Shown here in pieces: positions 1 through 8,288 of a DNA stretch of 64,000 nt. Origin of the DNA: Natronococcus sp. AD-5 (GTDB taxonomy: Archaea > Halobacteriota > Halobacteria > Halobacteriales > Natrialbaceae); NCBI RefSeq assembly GCF_030734285.1, contig NZ_CP132294.1:1984001-2048000 (forward strand), written 5' to 3'. The stretch's first letter is position 1. Every line of letters starts with the position of its first letter. Both the position numbers and the translations under genes were made by a program. The notes beneath the pieces were generated by a model that was given only the letters and a program-made list of their open reading frames with translations, did no database searches and was not told the origin of the DNA.

Positions 1-277
1 GCCGCGGAAGGTCGGCGTAGAGGAGCTGCCGCGGTCCATCCGTGATACCAAGCCGCGAGTGATCGGACCGTTTACCTTCCGCGGATCGCACACGATGGCG
101 TGCTCCCATCAGGGCGAACGGAACTTCCAAGTATCGACTCTCCCGACCGATGGTCGACCCGGTACGATGCTCGTCAACGTGATCGGGCAATACGCCGATG
201 AAACGGCATTTCAAGCTATGGGAAAAAACTACCTCGTCGTTGAGGCCGACGGCGAGTGGATGATCGACCTGGAATAA
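1..277 (+). CDS. C-terminal part of a haloarchaeal hypothetical protein (5' end outside window)
   Basis: The reading frame is open from the first bases of the window and ends with TAA at 275-277, so the gene begins upstream. A GTG at 59 is internal to the open frame and is probably not the start. The 91 visible residues contain a beta-rich stretch (FTFRGSHTMACSHQGERNFQV, then MLVNVIGQYADETAF and a final VVEADGEWMIDLE). This resembles the extracellular C-terminal beta-sandwich domain found at the end of many haloarchaeal hypothetical proteins. No membrane segment is seen in the visible part. A short hairpin follows the stop codon. Function unknown; the gene itself is well supported by its acidic, GC-rich codon use. 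Confidence 0.6.
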   Translation, partial: PRKVGVEELPRSIRDTKPRVIGPFTFRGSHTMACSHQGERNFQVSTLPTDGRPGTMLVNVIGQYADETAFQAMGKNYLVVEADGEWMIDLE

Positions 278-282
278 ATTGC

Positions 283-301
283 CTCGGGGTCAAGCTCCGA
301 G
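283..301 (+). terminator. Possible hairpin terminator after the partial gene
   Basis: Six bases after the stop codon an inverted repeat can form a 7-bp stem (CTCGGGG with CTCCGAG, one G-T pair) around a TCAAG loop. No T-run follows, so a role in termination is only suggested by position. Confidence 0.25.
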
Positions 302-635
302 ACACTCTCGCTGCAATACTGTAATTCGTGTGCTGGGTCGTCCCCTCGTAGGCTGATCGCTCGAGGAGAATCGGCGAGGCAGGAGACTGCTGGACCCCAA
401 CAGTTGCCGATCGGACATTTGGAGGCCGCCGTTGTGGAGTTAGTCGTGGGCGAGCTGTGGGGAGTCGATTGGGCTGTCGTTGGTGTACGAGACGAGTCAT
501 CTCGCCGCGCGCTCATCATCTCTCCAATATGACACAATGATCGAGTGTCCTCTAGTCACTCCGACCGCTTATCCATAGTGCTCTCACGATATTTCAGCGC
601 CAACGTTTCTTATGTTACACGGACAATAGCCGGGT
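302..635. other. Gene-free stretch before the 636 gene
   Basis: I see no credible gene here. Minus-strand frames exist between 216 and 537 but are low-complexity (Ser/Thr/Arg-rich) and overlap the end of the upstream gene. The last 50 bases before the ATG at 636 hold an AT-richer segment that could be the promoter of the next gene. Confidence 0.4.
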
Positions 636-1181
636 ATGTCCAGCGACGATGATGAGGTTTCCTCCTCGACGGATTCAAACTCGGGCGTCGGTCCGTCAGA
701 AGAGCGAGTGGATCCGGACGGCACCGACTCCGAAATCACGGATGGAGCCGGTACGAACGATGGCTTCGTCCCGGCAGCGGCGACGGACGCCAGTGGGTAT
801 GGCCTCTCGCTCACACTGATTGGTGGCGTATTGCTTGCACTGGGGTACTACGGATATCTCGCCGTAACCGGCCCGCGGACACTCGGCCAGGCGATCCCTG
901 GTCCGTTTTACCTCCTCGTGTTCGCGCTCTTGTTCGTCCTCGAGTTGTTTCAGAGCCGCGAGCACGGGGCAATAGCGCTGATTCGGGCGACTGCCCTGGC
1001 GCTTTTCTACGGTGGGCTTACTGCGTTCGCGATTGAGGGCACCGTCTACCTCTGGAATAATCCCGGGGCGGCACTCAACGGATTCGCCGGAGTCACCGTG
1101 CTGGCGGTATCACTGATCGTCGCGGCTCTGGCGTACTTCCTGTACCTCTCTGTACTCGAATCGAATTCAACCGGTCGTTGA
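636..1181 (+). CDS. Small polytopic membrane protein, unknown function
   Basis: The 181-residue protein starts with about 50 residues rich in Ser, Asp and Glu, predicted to be cytoplasmic and disordered. Four hydrophobic segments follow, at about residues 55-77 (LTLIGGVLLALGYYGYL), 88-105 (PFYLLVFALLFVLELF), 117-135 and 146-172. The Arg/Glu pair between segments 2 and 3 (QSREHG) fits a short loop. The ATG at 636 begins right after an AT-rich stretch, as is usual for leaderless haloarchaeal genes. I do not recognise a named family; it resembles small conserved haloarchaeal membrane proteins. Its neighbours give no functional hint. Confidence 0.7.
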   Translation: MSSDDDEVSSSTDSNSGVGPSEERVDPDGTDSEITDGAGTNDGFVPAAATDASGYGLSLTLIGGVLLALGYYGYLAVTGPRTLGQAIPGPFYLLVFALLFVLELFQSREHGAIALIRATALALFYGGLTAFAIEGTVYLWNNPGAALNGFAGVTVLAVSLIVAALAYFLYLSVLESNSTGR

Positions 1182-1475
1182 ACTGATTGATACACTCGTT
1201 TTACAGCTCAAGGGGAACCCGCCCTCGTACCGCCATCTCGAGCGCCAGTGGGGAAATACATGCTTTGTTATAATTTAAACCCTATAACAATAGCGGGATT
1301 CGATGCGCGATCTTCGCTGGTGGTCTATCCCACTGCGCCATTCGTTCGAGAAACCGGTCCGAGCCGTCGTCGCGAACGAAGAATGGAGGGGACGGTCGGC
1401 GTCGCCGCGTTCGGCTCGCTCGAGTCTGCGCTCATACGCCCGACTGGCCCGAGATAAAAACGAGTGATCTGCCGT

Positions 1476-3095
1476 TCAGCAGCTCCGCTCGCCTGTGGGA
1501 ACAACGATCGTCACCGGATCCGATCCTGTGGTCACATAGACGGTGTGCTGGGTCTGGATCGTTTCTTGGTAGACCGCCGGTTCAAGTGGGATCGGAGACG
1601 AAGGATACTGCTGTGCGCCGACAGTCTGCCACGAGGCCTGCATGACGGTCGGACACTGGAAGTTGCCGCCGCTGTGGAGCCAGTCGTACGCTGGTTGTGG
1701 TGAGGCATCCGTCCTGTAGTAGTTACGTGCTACCCGGGTGATGTGATCGTCGCTGGTCCATGTGTCCTCTAAGGTTTCGGTCGCAAAGGTGGCGCTCGAG
1801 AACTCCTCGGACGTGGTCGTCCCCTGGTAGGCGAGCGCCTCGAGGCCGGCAAACGCCAGCGGGAGTGAGACGAGCGCACAGACACAGAGCAAGAGAGGAA
1901 GACCAACGGTGACGACGCGTTTTCGCGAGGGGTTGACCCGCCGGGCGAGCGCACAGATCGCAATGCCGGCACAGACAACAGTCGCGAGGTGAACAAACGT
2001 CTGGCCGCGGCGGGCAAAAAGGGAGTAGACCGGATCGGCACCGGCGGTGATCGCAAAGCCGGTCCAGGCGAGTGGTGCGACCAGCAGTGCGAGGACGATC
2101 GCCCGATCGCCCGTAAGTCCGGTCCCCAGCGGGAGACCCCAGACCGCCAGGGCGGCCAGTACCGTCAGCGGCGCCATATAGACGAGTAACTGGAACGGCG
2201 TTGCCGCCGTGGCGGGAAAGAGCTCCCAGATCGCGTTCGCGCCGAGGATGGCAAAGCCGCTAACGAAGACTCCGCCGATGGTGAGCCGAGTGGAACGGGC
2301 GGAACTGTTGGCCAGCCAGAGTGCACCGACAGCCATGATGACCATCCAGGCGACGAACAGCCCGGGTTTTGCCGCTACATCGCCGCTGTACGGCGGGCGT
2401 GTTAGTGCGTAGTAACCCAGCACGTACAGCCAGAACGACGCGAGTATGAGGAGCCCAGGGGTGAGTGCACGCCGCCCGTCACGGGCGACGGCCAGGGCCA
2501 CGACGCTGGTCACCGTCAGCGCGGCCATGAACGTACTAAGATGATGGGTGATCGGGAGGACAACGAGCATAGCGATGGTTGCGACACCCCACGCCGGTCG
2601 TCGCGTCCGACAAAACCGATGGGCGGCGATCGCGACGAGGGCGACGAAGAGGATCCCGAGCACCTCGTAGCTTACCGTGACGGTGCGGCGCAGGTAGAGC
2701 CCCTCGAGCGCGAGCGTCAGCCCGGCTGCCAGTGCCGCGAGGAGGATGGCGTCAGTACGGGCGTAGGGGGATGCGAGGCGCCAAACCAGCAGTACGGCGA
2801 TCACGGGTGGCACCGCACCGACGATCGCGATGATCGGCTGGGCGAGCCAGAGCGGCGCAACATCGGTGATGATAGCGGTGAGTGAGAGCAGCGTCGGAAA
2901 GATGTAGCCGTGGGGGTTGATCAGGTCGTGAGCAAGCATACCGGTCGCGATTGTATCACGCGCCGCTGCGGCGAAGCTGAACCCGTCGGGATTGAACGGA
3001 TGCGGCGTCCACAGTAGTGGTAGCAGTCGGGCCGTAATCGCTACTGCGAGGAGGATCACCGCTGTCGTACTGAGTCGTCGATGCCCCATTACCAT
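1476..3095 (-). CDS. Large polytopic membrane protein with extracytoplasmic C-terminal tail (glycan-locus family)
   Basis: The product has 539 residues and about 12-13 membrane segments across residues 1-425. A soluble tail of about 110 residues follows, with conserved-looking blocks (ITRVARNYYRT, SPQPAYDWLH, CPTVMQASWQTVGAQQYP) and ends PVTIVVPTGERSC. The early loop NPDGFSFAAAARDTIATG holds an acidic residue where GT-C type glycosyltransferases carry their catalytic acid, so a GT39/GT-C-like role in surface-glycan assembly is possible but unproven. Two broken relatives occur in this window, at 3978-4425 and 25901-26815, both on the minus strand and best preserved in the tail. This is the only intact member of the three. 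Confidence 0.7.
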   Translation of the reverse strand: MVMGHRRLSTTAVILLAVAITARLLPLLWTPHPFNPDGFSFAAAARDTIATGMLAHDLINPHGYIFPTLLSLTAIITDVAPLWLAQPIIAIVGAVPPVIAVLLVWRLASPYARTDAILLAALAAGLTLALEGLYLRRTVTVSYEVLGILFVALVAIAAHRFCRTRRPAWGVATIAMLVVLPITHHLSTFMAALTVTSVVALAVARDGRRALTPGLLILASFWLYVLGYYALTRPPYSGDVAAKPGLFVAWMVIMAVGALWLANSSARSTRLTIGGVFVSGFAILGANAIWELFPATAATPFQLLVYMAPLTVLAALAVWGLPLGTGLTGDRAIVLALLVAPLAWTGFAITAGADPVYSLFARRGQTFVHLATVVCAGIAICALARRVNPSRKRVVTVGLPLLLCVCALVSLPLAFAGLEALAYQGTTTSEEFSSATFATETLEDTWTSDDHITRVARNYYRTDASPQPAYDWLHSGGNFQCPTVMQASWQTVGAQQYPSSPIPLEPAVYQETIQTQHTVYVTTGSDPVTIVVPTGERSC

Positions 3096-3977
3096 CTTAA
3101 TTCGGTTGGAGTATCGAGTTAATGATTCCGACTTACTCAGGCAGTGATCTGTCTCGGAAGAAATGTTGTAGGATGTTCTGCGCGGAAACTCTCTTTAGGA
3201 GCGGAGGGAGTGCATAAGCTTCGTGCTTCTCCCTGCCGACAATGGCTGGGCCGGCTCCCCTCACGATTTCAAAAACCCTGGGATCGAATCTACCCCATAC
3301 CTATCAGCTCGAATTCCACACATAAAATATTATATTAGCTAATCTATGATGTTTCGTTGTACCTCCTGTTATTGGGTTCCACCGGTTCTATACGTATGTC
3401 TGTTATTTACCGACCAACCATTTTTTATTACCTTAAATGAATAACTGAATCCAGGAAGTGCGAAATACCAAAATATAGCGCCTACCATCCCAAATTATTA
3501 CAATTCGGTCCACTAGCTGCTATTTCTACCACTATATATGGGTGCTCGGAAAAAATCTTATCTGTTATATCGGGAAGAGATTACGATGCCACATTCTTAC
3601 CCATCATGACAGAAATCTAATTGGGGTATCGAATATCGTACTATGCTGTTCAACCGAAGTACCGACTAGATTACCGATCCGCGTTCGAGACGCTGCTGGT
3701 GATCAGCGGCCGCTGCACGTCAATCACTGGTAGATAGGTCCTCAAGCAATGCGACCGTATATCCCGATAACGGGCGAGTTACACGGTGTTCATGCCGAGT
3801 CGACGAGCGGGATGCGCGCTGATCTAACCGGATAGCGCCGCTATGAACGACGCAACTACCTTTCCTGACTGTCCGGTACTGGAGTTTCTCAGCGGCCCAA
3901 CAGGGATAACGCGCACAATAGCCACTCACTGGGTGCGGATGCGGAATCGAGTTAGTATATTGACTAGAAACCGTCGC
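3096..3977. other. AT-rich gene-free stretch
   Basis: This 880-base interval falls to low GC between about 3300 and 3650. Short frames on both strands have no haloarchaeal codon bias or recognisable motif. The GC-rich part (3660-3960) may be decayed coding sequence upstream of the pseudogene at 3978, but I cannot assign it. Confidence 0.4.
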
Positions 3978-4425
3978 TCAGCACGTATGCTCGCCCGTCG
4001 GCACGACGGTCATCACCGAATCCATGCCAGTGGCCGTGTAGACGGCGTGTTCGGTCGTGCTCGCCGCCTCGAACGCCGACGAGTCGATCGAGATCGGAGA
4101 CGAAGGATAGTACTGGGCACCCGCGGTCCCTCACAAGGCTTGCATGACGGTCGGATGATGGGTGATCACCGCCGTTGTGGTGAAGCGACTGTCCCGTAGT
4201 AGATTCGTGCTATGCGGGTGACGTGATCGTCGTCCAGCCACTCGGTCGTGACGGTCGCGCTCACGAGCCTCTCACTCGTCATCCTCTGGTAGGCTAGCGT
4301 CTCGAGGCCGGTGAAGGCCAACGACAATGACACGAGCACACAGACAGCGCAGTATCGGGAGGCCGACGGTGGCGACCTGTCTGTGGGATGGATCGATCCC
4401 TCGCAGACGTGACAGACCACAGGAA
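3978..4425 (-). pseudogene. Broken copy of the 1476-3095 membrane protein, C-terminal part
   Basis: Translating the minus strand in pieces gives blocks that match the end of the 539-aa membrane protein: GIDPSHRQVATVGLP (one frame), then VLVSLSLAFTGLETLAYQ and DDHVTRIARIYYGTVASPQ (second frame), then HAVYTATGMDSVMTVVPTGEH ending in Cys and TGA at 3978. At least two frame changes separate the blocks, near 4345 and between about 4100 and 4190, and the AYDWLH-to-QYP region is partly lost. Nothing of the membrane part upstream of about 4425 is recognisable. It is a decayed tandem duplicate lying only 880 bases beyond the intact gene, on the same strand. Confidence 0.75.
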
Positions 4426-4498
4426 TTCGGCAGTTGGGAACCGAAGATCGGTTTCGAGGAGACGAAGCGTATCAGCAACCCGAACGCAAAGACTGGAA

Positions 4499-4615
4499 CT
4501 AGTCCTCGTTCCGGCGCTCGCTTAGTTTTTCCCAGATCTCAACGCAGCCAGCCCCGTCTTCAAGGTCGTCCAAGTGGTCCTGCTCAGATTCGTCTTCAGT
4601 GTCCGATTTACTCAT
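4499..4615 (-). CDS. 38-aa acidic small protein (LEDGAGC-VEIWEKLSE type)
   Basis: This is a short frame with ATG at 4615 and TAG at 4499-4501. Eleven of the first 20 residues are Asp or Glu, followed by GAGCVEIWEKLSERRNED. The LEDGxGCxExWExLSE pattern resembles small haloarchaeal hypothetical proteins I have seen in other genomes, which supports it as real despite its length. One Cys and an amphipathic C-terminal helix suggest a small adaptor or metal-linked protein; no function is known to me. An AT-rich block with a TATA-like AATATTTATAC lies 20-35 bases upstream of the start. It stands alone between the pseudogene and the epimerase operon. Confidence 0.55.
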   Translation of the reverse strand: MSKSDTEDESEQDHLDDLEDGAGCVEIWEKLSERRNED

Positions 4616-4793
4616 GTACCTATGTACGTGTCTCTACTACCGGTCGTATAAATATTACTATTCTATAACATATTGATATTTATGTAAATTGAGACGTATA
4701 AATGATTGATCGGCGCCGAATTATACCGGGACATCGTCTCGTAGGTGTACCTGAAGGTGGTGGCCACGTCGAGCTACTCGACGTGATGCCTCC

Positions 4794-5801
4794 CTACGCG
4801 TCTGGAGTCGGAGCTTCCCGGTTTGCGGGTCTATGTCTACGGAGGAGCTGTCGAATCGAGTCTGTGACCGTCTGCGTAGGCGTCCATCCGAGTTCGTCGT
4901 GCGTTCGCGTCGTGTCGACGGTGAATTCGTCAACCAGCGTCTCGCCAGCTCGCGGGTTTTCGACGAGTACGACCTCGGGGCTGATCCCTAGTTCTTCATC
5001 GGCGATCCGTGCAACCAGTTGTGCCGTCTCCTGGACACTCGGATCCTCGTCGGATGCGATCGCGTACTTCTCGGCCCCCGTGTCACCACGCTCGAGTTGC
5101 TCGTGGAGCCGTTCAGCGCTTCGGACGTACGCGCGAGCGACGTCTTTGACGTGGACGAAGTTTCGCGATTGCGTGCCGGGTTCGTAGACTGTCAGCGGCT
5201 CGCCGGCCAGCGCCCGACTGACGAAGAAGTTGATGACGGTCCCTTTCGAGATACTCTCACCACCAACCTGATGCTCACCGTAGAGGTTTGATTTCAGGTA
5301 GAGATGGGCCGGGAATGCACCGTCGGCCAGCGTCTCGATGATTTGCTCACCGAGCACTTTCGTCTGGCCGTACCAGTTCAGCGGGTCGCGCGGTTGTTCG
5401 GTAGTGATCGGGAACGCATCTGGATCCCCGATGATCGCCATACTCGCCGGGAAAATCAACCCGGCGCCCTGTTGACGACAGAACCACGCGACGTTACTTG
5501 TCCCGGTGACGTTAATCGCGTGGGCAGCCTCTGCGTTCGCTTCGCAGTCGTCAACGCCGCTGAGCGCGGCGAGGTGCATGACGATATCAGCGCCTCTGAG
5601 TGCGTCCTTGAGTCGGTCTCGGTCTCGGATATCGACGTGCTCGACGGTAACGTCGCCGATTTCGCGGACAGACCCGCGATAAAAATTGTCGATTGCCGTT
5701 ATCGACCACTCGGGATGGATCTCTTGCAGACGGTTGACGACACGGCTACCGATGTATCCTGCCGCTCCGGTTACAGCGATTGTCAGTTCATTATCAATCA
5801 T
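4794..5801 (-). CDS. NAD-dependent epimerase/dehydratase (extended SDR)
   Basis: This is a 335-residue nucleotide-sugar short-chain dehydrogenase. The Rossmann motif is GAAGYIG at residues 12-18, followed by the SDR catalytic set Ser120, Tyr144 and Lys148 (WYGQTKVLGEQ) and a typical NFVHVKDVARAY substrate-domain block. The frame stays open further upstream, but the ATG at 5801 (MIDNELTIAV) is chosen because it puts the glycine motif at the normal distance and overlaps the upstream gene by only 8 bases. It is the last gene of a three-gene minus-strand operon headed by a sulfoquinovose-synthase-like gene, so it probably acts on a UDP- or dTDP-hexose in the same glycan pathway. The exact sugar cannot be read from the sequence. 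Confidence 0.85.
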   Translation of the reverse strand: MIDNELTIAVTGAAGYIGSRVVNRLQEIHPEWSITAIDNFYRGSVREIGDVTVEHVDIRDRDRLKDALRGADIVMHLAALSGVDDCEANAEAAHAINVTGTSNVAWFCRQQGAGLIFPASMAIIGDPDAFPITTEQPRDPLNWYGQTKVLGEQIIETLADGAFPAHLYLKSNLYGEHQVGGESISKGTVINFFVSRALAGEPLTVYEPGTQSRNFVHVKDVARAYVRSAERLHEQLERGDTGAEKYAIASDEDPSVQETAQLVARIADEELGISPEVVLVENPRAGETLVDEFTVDTTRTHDELGWTPTQTVTDSIRQLLRRHRPANREAPTPDA

Positions 5802-6825
5802 TATAGGTCGTTCCTCGAATAGACGCCTGTGTGGGCGGTCCGTTCGGACTCTCACCGAAGACCGATTCAGCTTCAAACCGCGCCGCAAGGTCGCGAATCC
5901 CCTCGCGGAGGGTCCACTCGGGTTCGAATCCCGTCTCCGCGAGGAGATCGAAGTCGACATGGTACGACGGCCCGGGATTCTTGTCCTCGAGATACGAGAC
6001 CTCGAGGCCGGTATCCAGTTCCTCGCGGACGAGTTCGGCGATCGTCTCGATCCGGTAGTTCTCGGCGTTCGAGCCGACGTTGTAAACGGGTGCCGACCAA
6101 GCGGCGGGGTTACAGACGGCCTGATAGTACGCTCGCGCGGCGTCGCGCACGTGGATGAACGGCCGCCAGTTGCTTCCGTCCCCGTAGACCGTCAACGGGC
6201 GATCGGTCAGCGCCTGGAAGACGAAGTGATTGACGACGAGGTTAAACCGGATGCCGGGGGCGTACCCGTAGTTCGTACTCATCCGGAGCGCCGTCCCCGT
6301 GAACGCGCCGTCGTCGACGTACTCGGCGAGGAGGCGTTCGCCCTCGTCTTTCGTCTTCGCGTACGGATTGAGGGGGGCGGTCTCGGTCGCCTCGTCGATC
6401 TCCGTACTGGTCGCACGGCCGTAGGTGTTGCACGACGAGGCGAAGACGACGTGGTCGACGCCGACTTTCCGTGCGGCGTTGAACACGTTGCGCGTGCCCT
6501 CGAGATTGACCGCCTGCGTCTCGTCGGCCCGGTCGCGGGTGCTCGCGGCACCGGTGATCGCCGCCAGGTGGACTACGCGGTCCACGTTGCGCATCGCTGT
6601 TTCGACGTCGCCGTAGTTGCGGACATCGCCGCGAACGAACTCGAGATCGTCCTCGAAGCAGGCATCGACGAGATTCGCCGGTGAGCCGCCTGCAAGCGAA
6701 TCGAGGACGGTCACCTGCGAAACCCGGTCGTCGGCCTGCAGCTGCGGAACGAGTGCGCTACCGATGTACCCACAGCCGCCGGTGATGAGGACGTGCCTGC
6801 CAGCGCTAGTCGCGTCAGTTTGCAT
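5794..6825 (-). CDS. NAD-dependent epimerase/dehydratase (extended SDR)
   Basis: The 343-residue protein has the nucleotide-binding GGCGYIG at residues 16-22, HLAAITG at 86-92, Ser131, and the catalytic pair Tyr155 and Lys159 (NPYAKTK). The sequence then continues with VYGDGSNWRPFIHVRDAARAY, as in UDP-glucose 4-epimerase / dTDP-glucose 4,6-dehydratase relatives. Its start overlaps the end of the sulfoquinovose-synthase-like gene by 11 bases and its end overlaps the next epimerase by 8, so the three genes are very likely co-transcribed and translationally coupled. It is related to, but clearly different from, its downstream neighbour, suggesting two sequential modifications of one nucleotide sugar. 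Confidence 0.87.
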   Translation of the reverse strand: MQTDATSAGRHVLITGGCGYIGSALVPQLQADDRVSQVTVLDSLAGGSPANLVDACFEDDLEFVRGDVRNYGDVETAMRNVDRVVHLAAITGAASTRDRADETQAVNLEGTRNVFNAARKVGVDHVVFASSCNTYGRATSTEIDEATETAPLNPYAKTKDEGERLLAEYVDDGAFTGTALRMSTNYGYAPGIRFNLVVNHFVFQALTDRPLTVYGDGSNWRPFIHVRDAARAYYQAVCNPAAWSAPVYNVGSNAENYRIETIAELVREELDTGLEVSYLEDKNPGPSYHVDFDLLAETGFEPEWTLREGIRDLAARFEAESVFGESPNGPPTQASIRGTTYND

Positions 6826-8053
6826 CGGACGTTAGTTCGGTGTTATTGTCGTACGCAAGTTTCTCATTCGCGGGTTCTTTCTCCCAATCGTCGAGCACGC
6901 CCGGAAGGAAGCGGTCCTCGTAGCATGTGATGGTCTCTCGGTGCTCGACGAGTGTCTCGAGGATGTTGTATATACCAGCGGCGAAGTCCTGACGCTGTTC
7001 GCCGATCAGATCCATGTAGCGCTCGTTCTCGATCTCCATCTTGTGCGTCTCGTCCTCGTCGCGCGGGTTCTCGAAGTGCTCGACCGAGACGTTAAGGTCG
7101 AACCTATCACCGACCTCCGCGATGGTGTTCGCAACTTCGACGATACTGATTGCGCGCGTCGTTTGGTTATACACGACATGGTCGTCGGGACGCTCATCAG
7201 GATCGATAAGTGCGAGACGGGCGAGTCCTTCGACGGCGTCCTCGAGGCTGATGAAGGGTTTTCGCTGCTTTCCTTTCCCGTACACGGTCGTGGGATAGCC
7301 GGCGATCGCCTGAGCGCAGAAGCGATGCGCGACGACGCCGAAGTAGTAGTCAAAGTCGAATCGGGTGCTCAGTCGGGGGTCTGCTGCCGTCTCGTCCGTC
7401 TGGGTGCCGTAGATAATGGCGGTCCGGACGTCCGAGATCGGGATATCGAACTGCTTGTGTGCGAGACGCATGTTTGCGGCGTCGTGACTCTTCGTGAGAT
7501 GGTACCACGAACCCGCCATCGCGGGGAACGGAACGTTGTCGCGCTCACCTTGATTTTCCATCGTTGCGCCGCCTTCCGGGATCGGGAACTCCGGCGCGCC
7601 GTAAACACCAGTCGTCGTCGTTTCGATGAAATGCGTATCGTTCAGATCGTGTTTGTCGAGACCCCACAGGAGATTCCGGGTCGCCTGCAGGTTATTGTGT
7701 TGCGTGTAGTTCGCGCGTTCGCCGTTGATCTGGGAATACGGCGCCGACGGCTGGGCCGCCGTGTGAACGACGGCGTCGGGTTCGTGGACCTCGAGGAGTT
7801 CGTCGACGAATGTTTTCTCGGTGAGATCACCCTCGACGAACGAGAGATTGTGGAGATCGTACACCTCTTTCGCGGCCTCGAGTCGTACCTCTGGCGTCGC
7901 GATTGGAGTCGCACTCGTGCCGCCGACTTCTTCGACCCAGTTGCGGCGGGCCAAATTGTCGACGAGAACGACGCGATCATCAGTGCGGGAGGCGATGCGG
8001 AGAGCGGTCGGCCATCCTACGTAACCGTCAGCCCCTGTGAGGAGAACTGTCAT
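6815..8053 (-). CDS. UDP-sulfoquinovose synthase-like NAD-dependent SDR
   Basis: The 412-residue protein matches the SQD1/SqdB/Agl3 architecture. It has an N-terminal Rossmann GADGYVGWPTALRIA (7-13 glycine motif), HTAAQPSAPYS at about 97-107, then Thr147 (ETTTTGVYG) with Tyr184 and Lys188 in SWYHLTKSHDAANM. That is the Thr-Tyr-Lys set of UDP-sulfoquinovose synthases, in place of Ser-Tyr-Lys. The late block GKGKQRKPFISLEDAVEGL is also family-like. These enzymes make UDP-6-sulfoquinovose from UDP-glucose and sulfite; in Sulfolobus, Agl3 feeds the N-glycan. It heads the minus-strand operon, and the divergent GT2 operon starts 235 bases away. An inferred product is a sulfonated sugar for the S-layer glycan. 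A related 4,6-dehydratase activity cannot be ruled out. Confidence 0.82.
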   Translation of the reverse strand: MTVLLTGADGYVGWPTALRIASRTDDRVVLVDNLARRNWVEEVGGTSATPIATPEVRLEAAKEVYDLHNLSFVEGDLTEKTFVDELLEVHEPDAVVHTAAQPSAPYSQINGERANYTQHNNLQATRNLLWGLDKHDLNDTHFIETTTTGVYGAPEFPIPEGGATMENQGERDNVPFPAMAGSWYHLTKSHDAANMRLAHKQFDIPISDVRTAIIYGTQTDETAADPRLSTRFDFDYYFGVVAHRFCAQAIAGYPTTVYGKGKQRKPFISLEDAVEGLARLALIDPDERPDDHVVYNQTTRAISIVEVANTIAEVGDRFDLNVSVEHFENPRDEDETHKMEIENERYMDLIGEQRQDFAAGIYNILETLVEHRETITCYEDRFLPGVLDDWEKEPANEKLAYDNNTELTSDAN

Positions 8054-8288
8054 GTGTGTTCAAACAAATGCTCAATGGACTAATTGAAAAGTTTTTCTGC
8101 TTTAAAACATATGCAATCACCGATCAGTAAGATAGAGAGAACGTTTGAAACTGGTTAGTTATATTATAATAATATTATGACATCAATGGTTTATATTTTG
8201 AAATTAGACGATAGTATTATAATCGCATGATGGAACTAACCCGTTGTATGAGCAGCCACTATTGCCGATTCGAGGCGGAGGTAGTGAA
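8054..8288. promoter_or_regulatory. Divergent AT-rich promoter region between sulfosugar operon and GT2 operon
   Basis: The region between the outward-facing genes is much AT-richer than the flanks and includes an imperfect ATATTATAATAATATTAT palindrome near 8160-8180 and a TTTATATTTTG block near 8190. Both operons must start from here. A GGAGG at about 8276-8280 sits 8 bases before the ATG at 8289, so the plus-strand transcript has a leader with a ribosome-binding site. Confidence 0.5.

Noticed and set aside
4702-5187. Plus-strand frame rich in Ser over the 3' end of the epimerase
   Set aside because: Low-complexity shadow of a conserved SDR C-terminus.
5921-5945. GGTTCGAATCC resembling a tRNA 3' part
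   Set aside because: It lies inside the coding sequence of an intact epimerase (residues FEPEWTLREG) and has no tRNA fold around it.
5686-6684. Long plus-strand frame (332 codons) opposite the epimerases
   Set aside because: It is the antisense shadow of two well-supported SDR genes, with no motif of its own.
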